Assembly (NCBI GenBank): GCA_034408935.1
Contig: DAOUMV010000003.1
Coordinates: 124,001-188,000 of the forward strand
Source: DAOUMF01 sp034408935
GTDB lineage: Bacteria > Chloroflexota > Dehalococcoidia > SM23-28-2 > RBG-16-64-32
Direction of reading: 5' to 3'
DNA: 64,000 bases
Both the position numbers and the translations under genes were made by a program. The notes beneath the pieces were generated by a model. The model had not been told where the DNA came from. It saw only the letters and a list, made by a program, of their open reading frames with translations, and searched no databases. Shown here piece after piece: positions 17,214 through 26,640 of the stretch (position 1 is its first letter; each line of letters begins with the position of its first letter).

Positions 17214-18530
17214 CTACCGCCGCGGGAGAGCGGCGATCAGGCTGGCCGTGGTGAACCAGCGCGGGTGAGTCTGGCAGTACTCTTCCAGCCTGTCCAACAG
17301 GCTTTCGTCCAGCGACCCAGACAGGTAGTAGATCGATGACAGCATGTTCTGGCGGGGCTTGATGAGACCTTCCCGCCTTGCCGTTCGCTCCAACGCTGTT
17401 CCCTTGAAGACGCGAATGCCCATGCTGATGAACACGGTGCTATCAGGGGCCTCCGCTTCCAGGAAGTCGAGGGAGCTGCGAACGGACTCCGGGGTCTCCC
17501 CGGGGCCGCCGTAGAGCATGTAGATGGCAAAGGGCATCTCTGCCGCTCGCAGGTCCTCCAGCGTCCGCACTATGTCGGCTTGGGTGAAGCCCTTGTTGTA
17601 GCTCCTGAGCATGCCGTCGGTGGCGGCATCCAACCCCAGGCCTACGCCAACGCAGCCCGCTTCTTTCATCGCCTCCAGCATTTTCCGCGATAGGCCCACC
17701 GGATTGACTCCTGCCATCCAGCCAACATCTAGCTGGCGTCTCATCATCTCTCCGCACAGCGTCATCGCGTGCTCTGGCGGGTACTGAAACACGCCGTCGG
17801 TGAAGAACAAGCGGTTGGTGCCCACCTGTTTGGTCAGCTGTTCCATCTCGTCCACGATCAGCCTGGCTGGCCTTAGGCGCGCCCCCTCTCGATCCGCGCT
17901 CTCCGGGCAGAACGAACAGGCCAGGTCGCAGCCACGTTTGCCCTCGATGGGCAGCGCGGCATTCTCGTCGACGTACTTCCGACAGTCCACTAGGTCGTAC
18001 GCCGGATTGGGCAGGCCGTCAAAGCTGTGCACCTTGGCCGGGTCATTTGCTAACACCCGCCCTCCTGCTCGGTAGCATGCGCCAGGCACATCTGACGGCG
18101 ACCGGCCAGTCTCGATGCAGTGCACCAGCGCCGTCACGGACTGGTCTGCCTCGCCTGCCAGCCCGTGAGGCACGTCCAGGAACCGCAGCGCTTCCCTCGG
18201 AAAGAGAGAATAGCCTGACCCGCCCACCACGATGGGACAGGGCGACAGGCCCTTCACCAGGTCGACCACCTGCTTTGTCTCCTCCAGATAGGACCTGTGG
18301 CCTATCATCTGGTTGTTCTCCAGCTGCCGTAGGCTGATCCCCACCAGCTCTGGACGCCAGCTCGTCAGGTGGGAAGCGACCGCTGCTCCAGCATCGCGCT
18401 CGTGGCAGAGGTCCAGCAGGCGCACCTCATGCCCGTCTGCCCTGAGGCTGGCGGCCACTATGGCCGGCCCAATGGGCAGGAGGGGGTCAGGAATCCTCTC
18501 CCGATTGACAGAGATGATCGAGATCTTCAT
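17214..18530 (-). CDS. B12-binding-domain radical SAM protein
   Basis: 438 residues. The N-terminal about 150 residues resemble a cobalamin-binding Rossmann domain (SIISVNRERIPDPLLPIGPA, then VGGSGYSLFP), although the DxHxxG histidine loop is not evident. The radical SAM core has the cluster motif CDLACSFC (about residues 203-210), then FFTDGVF and a GLGLDA strand. Such proteins do methylations, rearrangements or oxidations in secondary metabolism or lipid modification; the substrate cannot be told. It is convergent with the repeat protein and divergent from the nitroreductase. Confidence 0.85.
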   Translation of the reverse strand: MKISIISVNRERIPDPLLPIGPAIVAASLRADGHEVRLLDLCHERDAGAAVASHLTSWRPELVGISLRQLENNQMIGHRSYLEETKQVVDLVKGLSPCPIVVGGSGYSLFPREALRFLDVPHGLAGEADQSVTALVHCIETGRSPSDVPGACYRAGGRVLANDPAKVHSFDGLPNPAYDLVDCRKYVDENAALPIEGKRGCDLACSFCPESADREGARLRPARLIVDEMEQLTKQVGTNRLFFTDGVFQYPPEHAMTLCGEMMRRQLDVGWMAGVNPVGLSRKMLEAMKEAGCVGVGLGLDAATDGMLRSYNKGFTQADIVRTLEDLRAAEMPFAIYMLYGGPGETPESVRSSLDFLEAEAPDSTVFISMGIRVFKGTALERTARREGLIKPRQNMLSSIYYLSGSLDESLLDRLEEYCQTHPRWFTTASLIAALPRR

Positions 18531-18618
18531 ACGAACAGCAGCGTGGCTCTCCCTTCGAACTGATTGTAACGAGCGAGAAGCGCCTGTGACAGCGCTTGTA
18601 GGTGTCGGGGATCCTCAC

Positions 18619-18648
18619 TTGCCAGCTTACGGAGTGGGCAGGTAGTAT
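18619..18648 (+). promoter_or_regulatory. possible promoter of ferredoxin-nitroreductase
   Basis: TTGCCA (18619-18624), 18-base spacer, TAGTAT (18643-18648). It lies in the 290-base divergent region and points towards the nitroreductase gene 170 bases downstream. Moderate match only. A nearby inverted repeat (AAGCGC, 8-base loop, GCGCTT) may be regulatory. Confidence 0.4.
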
Positions 18649-18820
18649 GGAGCCACCGTGTCTGTATTGGCATGCCCGCCAGATCGCTGTGCCGAGGGCC
18701 CGCCGCCTGGAAGGATCTCGGGAGGGATATCCTACGCTGAGACCCGTGTCCGCCGTAGGCCTCTCCAGCCGTACCGGTTCGGCGGAAGCTCGTAGGGATC
18801 CATAGGAGGAGGAGCAGACG

Positions 18821-19822
18821 ATGCCGTGGGAAGACGTGAAACAGATCTTTCGCCCGCAAACCGTCCACATGGGAGTAGTGACGGTAGACCGAGAGAAGTG
18901 CACCAAGTGCGGTCTGTGTATTCAGAACTGTCCTTTCCGAGCGTGGGAGGAGGACGAGGACGGTTTCCCTCGGCAGAAGGGGGAGTATGAGTGCTTCAGC
19001 TGCTTCAACTGCATGGTGCCCTGCCCGGTTGACGCCATCTCCATTACTGACATCTATCATGTGGACGAAGGCTTCTACGCCACCGATCCCCATCCCTTGC
19101 CGGCCAAGATGCCTTACGAACCGCGTGACGAAGAAGGCAATCTGGATGAGTGGAATCCTATCGAGAGAGCCGTATTCTACCGGCGGAGTGTCCGGAACTT
19201 CAAGGACAAGCCGGTGCCGGAAACGATCGTCAGGAGGGTGCTGGAGGCAGGCCGCTTTGCCCCCAGCGCTGGCAACTGTCAACCCTGGAAGTTCATCGTC
19301 GTCACCAACAAGGCTCTCATCGATGAGATGAATCAGGCCATAGGCAATGGGTTGGCCATGCTGTACACGATGTACAAGAACGACGAGATGGTGAAGACCC
19401 TGGCTCCCATGTATGAGGCTGACCCGCGTCCCGGGAGCTGGGACCCCCGCGTCGTATTGGGCGGCTTCGGAACGGTTGCCAGGAATGCGCTTCCGGTATT
19501 CCTCAACGCCCCTGTGGTTATCCTGATAGCCGGCGACGAACGCGCCATTAGTGGCCCCGAAATCAACATCGGTATCTGCGGCCAGAACATGAACCTCGTG
19601 GCCAACTCCCTCCGCATCAAGGCCTGCTGGGTGGGATTCAGTCAGGTGATCAACAACGTGGCTCCCCTCAAGGAGAAACTCGGCATAAGGGATCCCTGGA
19701 GGATCGTAACAGCCGTGGTTCTCGGCTACCCCAAGTTCAAGCAGGAGGGTATCGTGCCCCGCGAGTTTCGGCCTATCACCTGGTTCCGCGAGGGCGCTGA
19801 GGGTCCCGAGATCGAGGAGTAG
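18821..19822 (+). CDS. nitroreductase-family flavoprotein with N-terminal 2[4Fe-4S] ferredoxin domain
   Basis: 333 residues, with a GGAGGAGGAG site before the ATG. Residues 20-70 hold two cluster motifs, CTKCGLCIQNCP and CFSCFNCMVPCP. From about residue 110 a nitroreductase domain follows (YRRSVRNFKDKPV, AGRFAPSAGNCQPWKF, GICGQNMNLVANSLRIKACW). Known relatives pass electrons from the ferredoxin domain to FMN to reduce ring or quinone-like substrates. It is followed by an FAD oxidoreductase and acyl-CoA dehydrogenase on the same strand, so it may act in a degradative pathway. Substrate unknown. Confidence 0.88.
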   Translation: MPWEDVKQIFRPQTVHMGVVTVDREKCTKCGLCIQNCPFRAWEEDEDGFPRQKGEYECFSCFNCMVPCPVDAISITDIYHVDEGFYATDPHPLPAKMPYEPRDEEGNLDEWNPIERAVFYRRSVRNFKDKPVPETIVRRVLEAGRFAPSAGNCQPWKFIVVTNKALIDEMNQAIGNGLAMLYTMYKNDEMVKTLAPMYEADPRPGSWDPRVVLGGFGTVARNALPVFLNAPVVILIAGDERAISGPEINIGICGQNMNLVANSLRIKACWVGFSQVINNVAPLKEKLGIRDPWRIVTAVVLGYPKFKQEGIVPREFRPITWFREGAEGPEIEE

Positions 19823-19861
19823 GCCGCGCTTCCTCGCGAACGGCTGTCTGGGGGCAGGCCG

Positions 19862-21025
<1,164 letters not shown>

Positions 21026-21084
21026 ACGGGATTCGAGAGACACGCGCCCAACTTGCCATTCCGGTTGGCGCAAGGAGGTTTGCT

Positions 21085-22248
21085 GTGGTCGAGGTGCCTG
21101 AAGAGCTACGGATGCTTCAGTTGACGCTGCGCCGGTTCGTGCGCGATGAACTGATGCCCGTCGAGCGGCGGACACTTGCTGGTGAAGTGATCCCAAGGGA
21201 AGAGCAAGATCGCCTTGAGGCAGGCCTCCGCGATCTCGGTACCTGGTGGGTGAGCGTGCCCGAGGAGCTGGGCGGGCCGGGGTTTGGCCTGCTGGGAATC
21301 GTCGTGATCAGCGAGGAGCTATCGAAGGTGCTGGTCAGCGGCAACCTCTACAGCTCGGGGCCGCCGCCGCTCCTCGAGAACGCCGCTGCTGAGCAGCAGG
21401 AACGCTGGCTCTGGCCCGTCCTTGAAGGCAAGAAGACCTGGTGCTTCGCCCTCACGGAGTCAGGTGGGGGTTCTGATCCGGCTGGCAACATGGAGACCAC
21501 CGCCGTTCGCGACGGCGAGAACTGGGTCATCAACGGCCGCAAGGTGTTCGTCACGGCGGGGGACACGGCCGACTTCGCAGTGGTCTTCGCCCTGACCGAT
21601 AAGGCGAAGCGGGAGCGGGGCGGCATCGGCGCCTTCGTCGTGGAGAAGGGCACACCTGGCCTGACGGTGGTGCGCACCATCAGGACGATGCTGGAAGTGG
21701 ACCCCGTAGAGCTGGACTTCCAGGACGTTGTCGTGCCGGACCTTAATCGTCTCGGGCGGGAGAGCAGCGGCTTCGTCACCGCCCAGCGGGCCTTGACGGC
21801 CGCTCGGGTCCAGATCGGCGCTCGCGGCCTTGGCATGACGGATCGACTGCTCGAGATGGGGCTAGAGTATTCCAAGGACCGGATCAGTTTCGGCAAGCCG
21901 ATCAGCGAACGCCAGGGCGTTCAGTTCATGCTGGCCGACTGCGCCATCGAGCTCTATGCCTGCCGCACCATGACCTATGACACCGCCTGGAGGTCAGATA
22001 GGGGTGAGGATACGCGTCTGCAGGCCTCCATCGTCAAAGTATTCGCGTCCGAGATGATGTGGAGCGTAGCCGACCGCATTCTCCAAATCCATGGCGGATG
22101 GGGCTACTCTAAGGACCTGCCTGTCGAGGCCTTCCTGCGCCTGGCCCGCCTCTGGCGAATTGCGGAGGGACCGAATGAGGTGCACCGGTGGGTCATCGCC
22201 AGGGCGCTGCTCAAGTTCGGGATGAACCTGCTGAGGCCTGTGAAGTAG
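21085..22248 (+). CDS. acyl-CoA dehydrogenase
   Basis: 387 residues, GTG start with an AAGGAGG site. The usual three-part fold is visible: N-terminal helices, a beta domain with CFALTESGGGSDPAGN and WVINGRKVFVT, and the C-terminal helical domain with QIHGGWGYSKDLPVEAFLR and AEGPNEVHR. FAD-dependent alpha,beta-dehydrogenation of an acyl-CoA with electrons to ETF is expected. Chain length or branching of the substrate is not evident. Probably in one operon with the FAD oxidase upstream and hydrolase downstream. Confidence 0.93.
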   Translation: MVEVPEELRMLQLTLRRFVRDELMPVERRTLAGEVIPREEQDRLEAGLRDLGTWWVSVPEELGGPGFGLLGIVVISEELSKVLVSGNLYSSGPPPLLENAAAEQQERWLWPVLEGKKTWCFALTESGGGSDPAGNMETTAVRDGENWVINGRKVFVTAGDTADFAVVFALTDKAKRERGGIGAFVVEKGTPGLTVVRTIRTMLEVDPVELDFQDVVVPDLNRLGRESSGFVTAQRALTAARVQIGARGLGMTDRLLEMGLEYSKDRISFGKPISERQGVQFMLADCAIELYACRTMTYDTAWRSDRGEDTRLQASIVKVFASEMMWSVADRILQIHGGWGYSKDLPVEAFLRLARLWRIAEGPNEVHRWVIARALLKFGMNLLRPVK

Positions 22249-22321
22249 AGTACCTACCGACGGCCATGTCCGTGATGTCCCGGTGATGAACGTCAAGACC
22301 TTGCTGGAGGGGAGGAGCTAG

Positions 22322-23104
22322 TTGTCGGATCAGCCTGACTATTCCGTTCTGGATAGGCCGGAGATTTTGCGCTTCATCTTCTATCCCAGGCGTGACTGGA
22401 CATCACCTCCCGCTGGCGTAAGCGACTACCTGGTCCCCGTCGAGCCGGGGGTAGCCATATCCTGCCGCTTCTATCCCGCGTCCCCTGATGCCCCATGCAT
22501 CCTCTACTTCCATGGCAACGGCGAGATAGCTTGCGACCATGATTGGATCGCTCCACTCTATAATCGAGAGGGCATCGGCCTGTTCGTAGCGGACTACCGA
22601 GGCTATGGTCGCAGCGATGGCACGCCTACCTTCTCCAGCATGAGCGCCGACGCCCATCCGATCTTCGAGTTCTTTCGCGACACCATGCGTTCCTCCGGAC
22701 AGAGCGAGCGCCTCTTCCTCATGGGGCGGTCCCTGGGAAGCCACTCCGCAGCCGAGCTGGCGTTCCATTATCCGGAACACCTCAGAGGGCTGATCGTGGA
22801 GAGCGGGTCTTCGAACGTTGCCAGGCTGGCGCGCCTCTTCGGCCTCTCCTCAGAGGGACTTGCAAATCTGGGAGAGGCCCTCTCAAGGCGGATTCGATCT
22901 ATAAAACTTCCGGCCCTTATCATTCACGGCGAACGTGATAGCCTGATACCGCTCAGCGAGGCTGTCGCGCTCCATGAAGAGATCGGTTCGTCGGAGAAGC
23001 GTCTGGTCATCATACCCGGCGCCGACCACAATGACATCATGCTGCTAGGCACCGAGCAGTACTTCTCGGCGATCCGCGACTTCGTCTTCGGCAGTAGTGG
23101 CTAG
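22322..23104 (+). CDS. alpha/beta hydrolase
   Basis: 260 residues, TTG start preceded by GGAGGGGAGGAG. Catalytic triad is visible: nucleophile in GRSLGS (about residue 142), Asp in HGERDSLIP and His in GADHNDIM. The oxyanion HGNG motif lies near residue 63 (FHGNGE). It resembles the BEM46/YfhR-type serine hydrolases, cytosolic esterases or thioesterases of broad substrate. It lies 73 bases after the acyl-CoA dehydrogenase. Confidence 0.85.
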   Translation: MSDQPDYSVLDRPEILRFIFYPRRDWTSPPAGVSDYLVPVEPGVAISCRFYPASPDAPCILYFHGNGEIACDHDWIAPLYNREGIGLFVADYRGYGRSDGTPTFSSMSADAHPIFEFFRDTMRSSGQSERLFLMGRSLGSHSAAELAFHYPEHLRGLIVESGSSNVARLARLFGLSSEGLANLGEALSRRIRSIKLPALIIHGERDSLIPLSEAVALHEEIGSSEKRLVIIPGADHNDIMLLGTEQYFSAIRDFVFGSSG

Positions 23105-23116
23105 GGGTCGTTCGGG

Positions 23117-23986
23117 ATGCGCCGCACCGGCATCTTCTTTCACTACGAGGATGGGGAGAGGCTGCGGGATTTCCCCGAGGCGTTGAACGGCATCCTCAAT
23201 GAGGACAACGTATTCTTCTATGATGCCTTCTATCCCTCCAAACCTCCTTCCTCCTTCGACTTGGAGCCCATTCCGGAGCAGTGGCTCTATCAGGTGCATA
23301 GCGCGGAGATGGTTGAGCGCGTGAGAGCAATTGGGGCCTTTGAGGGCGCCCTCTTTTCCGCATCGGGGACCGTGGCGGCCTCCATTCGCATATGGCGAGG
23401 CGAGATAGACAATGCCTTCGTCTTCACCGGCTATGGGGACCATCATGCCGGGAAGGACTCCTTTGGAGGAGGCTGCTGCTTCAATGGTGCCGCCATTGCC
23501 ATTCAGCAGTTGCGGCAGCAGTTCGGGGCCAGGCGGCTGGCCATCGTGGACACTGACGCCCACCACGGCAACGGCACGTGGGAGATCTTCGAGGATGATT
23601 CAGAGGTTCTGTATGTTTGTTTCTGCTCCGGCAGCGCGCGAGATCAGAACAACAAGGTGAACGTTCAGGTCCCTTTGAGGGTCAGCGACGACGAATACCT
23701 CGGCCTAGTCGAGGAGAGTTTCCTGCCCAGGGCAAGAGCTTTCAAGCCGGAGACCATCTTCTGGAACTGGGGCTACGACGGAACGCAGGGGAACTACGGC
23801 GATATCGGGCTTACCCCAAACGCGCACATCAGGCTAGCCCAGACGTTCAAGAGGGTGGCCGACGACCTTTGCGAGGGCAGGCTGGTGGTTGTCCTGTGTG
23901 GGGGACGCGGGCGAGACCTGGCTCGGCGTCTTATTCCGCAGGTCATCAGAGTGCTTATCGGGCAGGAGCCGCAGGGCATCACCTAG
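23117..23986 (+). CDS. histone deacetylase/AcuC-family amidohydrolase with altered Tyr site
   Basis: 289 residues, 12 bases after the hydrolase. Zn and catalytic motifs: GDHHAGKDSFGG (tandem His), DTDAHHGNGT (Zn-binding Asp and His), and GYDGTQGNYGDIGLT (second Zn Asp). The transition-state Tyr of the usual GGY motif is replaced: the sequence is LCGGRGRDLAR. The protein is also shorter at the C-terminus than AcuC. It may deacetylate polyamines or lysine-acetylated proteins such as acyl-CoA synthetases, or have another amidase role; loss of the Tyr suggests changed activity. Confidence 0.82.
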   Translation: MRRTGIFFHYEDGERLRDFPEALNGILNEDNVFFYDAFYPSKPPSSFDLEPIPEQWLYQVHSAEMVERVRAIGAFEGALFSASGTVAASIRIWRGEIDNAFVFTGYGDHHAGKDSFGGGCCFNGAAIAIQQLRQQFGARRLAIVDTDAHHGNGTWEIFEDDSEVLYVCFCSGSARDQNNKVNVQVPLRVSDDEYLGLVEESFLPRARAFKPETIFWNWGYDGTQGNYGDIGLTPNAHIRLAQTFKRVADDLCEGRLVVVLCGGRGRDLARRLIPQVIRVLIGQEPQGIT

Positions 23987-23995
23987 AAGGGATAG

Positions 23996-24616
23996 CTACC
24001 CGAACTCTATTCCTGAGGGCATGACCTTGGCCACCGTCACGGGCAGTTCACAGCCTGGAGCGCGTTTAGCGGCCAACTCGGCGACCTCTCTAACCGCTTT
24101 CTGCCGATCCTTCGGAAGCAAGTCCCTCTCTTGCAGCAATTCGTACGCCATCGCCGCATGATACCTCCCGCCACCTATTGTGGCGAATTGTCTCCCTGCT
24201 TTGAGGTGCAATGCCCAAGACCCCGTAAACTCAAAATGGACGATTTCTGGTTGCCCATCGATGTAGCCAACCATCAAGACCTGAGCGAAATCATTTTCAG
24301 GGTTGAAGGGAAGGCGATTACGGTCTTTGGCGTCACGAATGATGCCATTGTACTGAGCGAGGCGCTGGGTACAGCTGCCAACGAAGTCATCCCAAGTAAT
24401 CGGATCAGTAAGCTTTTGCAGTTCGCGCTTCAGCCAGTCACCGAACTGATCAGCAATGGATTCATCACCTGATCCTGCCCACGCAAGCTGTACATGTTTG
24501 TCGCCATAGGTATCAATCTTGCCCGCCGACAGCGTCTTCGTAGGTAGGCCAGCAAGTGAACTGTCAGCAGCAAGGAACAACGCCTCATTATCTCCAAGAG
24601 CACACACTACGGTCAC
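23996..24616 (-). CDS. proteasome/HslV-like Ntn-hydrolase
   Basis: 206 residues from a GTG at 24616; an ATG at 24652 is in frame, but the GTG has a better site (GAAGGTGAGG) and puts Thr at position 2, where Met removal would expose it as in HslV. Counting that Thr as 1, Asp17 is conserved (LAADSS) and a Lys sits at 32-33 (SAGKIDTY), the proteasome catalytic trio. The strand HVQLAWAGSGDES and TIGGGRYHAAMAYELL align with HslV. No HslU or ARC/Mpa ATPase is adjacent, but a PAC2-family gene is upstream on the same strand. Function is inferred: self-compartmentalised protease or NTN amidase. Base composition looks lower in GC than neighbours. Confidence 0.72.
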   Translation of the reverse strand: MTVVCALGDNEALFLAADSSLAGLPTKTLSAGKIDTYGDKHVQLAWAGSGDESIADQFGDWLKRELQKLTDPITWDDFVGSCTQRLAQYNGIIRDAKDRNRLPFNPENDFAQVLMVGYIDGQPEIVHFEFTGSWALHLKAGRQFATIGGGRYHAAMAYELLQERDLLPKDRQKAVREVAELAAKRAPGCELPVTVAKVMPSGIEFG

Positions 24617-24806
24617 GGCCTCACCTTCCCTTTCTGGCAGGCCATACTCCACGTGAGCTGGACCACACTCAGGGTATCACCGCTCGCTATGTGACTCTAG
24701 GGGATAGTTGGCCAACGAATAACTGTCGGTGTCTGCCTGAAGCTTCGCCGCCATCCCGTCCCGCGGCATCACCTGTTCGCCGCCTACGTGACGGCAGCGT
24801 GGCGGG

Positions 24807-25685
24807 TCAGCCGTCTCGCCGCTGCCCGCGCAAGAAGTCTTCCAGATCGCTGATGATCTCGCCGGAGGGTGGGAGGTCAGACACATCGCCTTCGCTGATC
24901 CCGGCGTCGATGCGCCGCTCCAGGTCCGACAAGTAGGCCTTCATCTCCTCGTTGTTTGCCAGCGCCTGATCGACCTCCTCGGTGAACCTGCGGCTGGTCT
25001 CGGCTAGTTGGCTGAGGTCAAGCCCAAAGGCGAAAAGCCGCTCCAGGGTCTCCAGCAGCGCCAGCGCTGCTCTGGGGTTCACAGTATTGCCGAGGTAGGC
25101 AGGCAGGCCGACCCAGAGACTGGCGGCCGGCAAATCGGCAACCCGCCAGGCGTCATGGATGGTGCCCACGATGCCGGTCGGCCCTTCGTAGCGCGTGCGT
25201 GTTATCGTCAGCCCTTCCATCTGTCGCTGCAAGTCGTCCTCTGTAGCGAACCCGGTGACTGGCGGCGGCCGCGTGTGCGTCGTCCCTGCCACGAGCGCGC
25301 CGACGGTCACCAACCGAGAGCCGTCGAGACGTTGGTAGAGGTCCCGCACCGTCTCGGTGAAGGCGCGCCACTTGAGGTGGGGCTCCGTGCCCAGCAGCAG
25401 GACTACATCACTATCAGCGTCTTCGCGGTTGCAGAAGAAAAAGCGGTTACGCGGCCACTTCAGGTCGCGCGACCCCTCCTCGGTGACGCGGATGAGCGGT
25501 CGGGCCACCGTGAAGTCGAAGAACTCTTCAGGATCGATTGTGGCGAAGGGCTGGGCCGACCAGCCGTCGATGAGCTGGCGCAGGGCCAGCGTTGCCGCCT
25601 CGCCAGCGTCGTTCCAGCCGCGGAAGGCGGCGATGAACATTGGCCGACGCAGCGTCGGCAGTTCGTCGAGCTGGAGATAATCCAT
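24807..25685 (-). CDS. PAC2-family protein (proteasome assembly chaperone-like)
   Basis: 292 residues from the ATG at 25685 (MDYLQLDELP); longer in-frame starts upstream give a non-homologous N-terminus. The motifs RRPMFIAAFRGWNDAGEAAT and LLGTEPHLKWRAF, with GTIHDAWR, match the bacterial PAC2 family, which occurs in Actinobacteria and Chloroflexota. Eukaryotic PAC2 helps assemble the proteasome alpha ring; the bacterial function is poorly known. It is the gene upstream of the proteasome-like peptidase (190-base gap, same strand), which suggests a link. C-terminal about 90 residues are helical and acidic. Confidence 0.82.
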   Translation of the reverse strand: MDYLQLDELPTLRRPMFIAAFRGWNDAGEAATLALRQLIDGWSAQPFATIDPEEFFDFTVARPLIRVTEEGSRDLKWPRNRFFFCNREDADSDVVLLLGTEPHLKWRAFTETVRDLYQRLDGSRLVTVGALVAGTTHTRPPPVTGFATEDDLQRQMEGLTITRTRYEGPTGIVGTIHDAWRVADLPAASLWVGLPAYLGNTVNPRAALALLETLERLFAFGLDLSQLAETSRRFTEEVDQALANNEEMKAYLSDLERRIDAGISEGDVSDLPPSGEIISDLEDFLRGQRRDG

Positions 25686-25847
25686 GGCGTCGCCTAACCT
25701 CGTTGTGGCCAATATGATTGTACAATAGCGGACGAGATAGGAGCCTCGAATGCAGAATTCCAGGAAGCGCCCGGCCGCGGAGCCGTCCCTGGATCTGGAG
25801 CGACACCTCCTCCGCTCCGACAAGGCTGCTCGCTAACGCCTCCATCA

Positions 25848-26456
25848 ATGGTAGAGACTCAGCCGCCTCGGCCCGAAGACGGGAAGCCGCCTGGACGCTC
25901 TCTGGACGCCTTCAGCGTTCTCAGCTACTTCTGGACTCCCTTGGTCGCCGTTGGTTGTAGCCGCGGGGATCGCCTCAACGCCCAAATATCCGTCTCCACG
26001 TTCGGCGCTTCCATCGTGCCCGATCGCCCCCGCCTCCTTTCCGTTCTCTACAAGGCTAACTTCACCCATGAGATGGTGATCGCCAAGGGAAGCTTCAGCG
26101 TATGCCTGCTCGCCCAGGATCAGAGCGACCTCATTCCGAAACTGGGATTCGTCTCAGGTCGTGACGAGGACAAGATGGCGAGCCTCGACGTGGCCGTGAC
26201 TGTCAAAGGCAACCCGATCCTGAAGGGCTGCCTCGCCTGGCTGGAGTGCGAGGTCATCGATACCTTCGATTTCGGCGACGCCACGTGCTTCCTCGCAGCC
26301 GTCACAGCCGGGGAGCGCCTGCGCACAGGGGAGCCCATGTCCTGGCTGGGGATAAGGTCGATCCTCCCGCCCGAGTGGCTGGCGCGATGGGACCGGAAGA
26401 TCGTGAAGGATATCGAGCGGTCTCGTCGACTCATGCTCTGGCTAGCCGATCGCTAA
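25848..26456 (+). CDS. flavin reductase-like domain protein
   Basis: 202 residues. Split-barrel flavin-binding fold is suggested by LVAVGCSRGDRLNAQISVSTF near the N-terminus, then RPRLLSVLYKANFTHE and SFSVCLL, typical of flavin reductase / FMN-binding domain proteins of the DIM6/NTAB group. It probably binds FMN and supplies reduced flavin or acts as a small flavoenzyme. Monocistronic, divergent from PAC2. Confidence 0.78.
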   Translation: MVETQPPRPEDGKPPGRSLDAFSVLSYFWTPLVAVGCSRGDRLNAQISVSTFGASIVPDRPRLLSVLYKANFTHEMVIAKGSFSVCLLAQDQSDLIPKLGFVSGRDEDKMASLDVAVTVKGNPILKGCLAWLECEVIDTFDFGDATCFLAAVTAGERLRTGEPMSWLGIRSILPPEWLARWDRKIVKDIERSRRLMLWLADR

Positions 26457-26640
26457 CCTGCGGGTGTGGTGTGCTCCCTCTGTCCCGGCGTCTACCGCGA
26501 GGGCTACCGGGTCCCACCCGCGGCCTTCAGCACGCGGCCCCGCTGGTGATATCGTAGGCGAGTGGAGCCCCTGCGGATTCCCCCGCAGGCACGGTTGAAG
26601 GCCCGGCAGTTACATACTCAAGCGATAGGAGGAGCCCACG

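Noticed and set aside
25717..25726. Palindrome ATTGTACAAT upstream of PAC2
   Set aside because: Perfect 10-bp palindrome but no matching -35/-10 arrangement; too short to call an operator alone.
26570..26589. Stem-loop before the Ccr gene as a riboswitch
   Set aside because: Only a simple 7-bp hairpin; no known riboswitch core seen.
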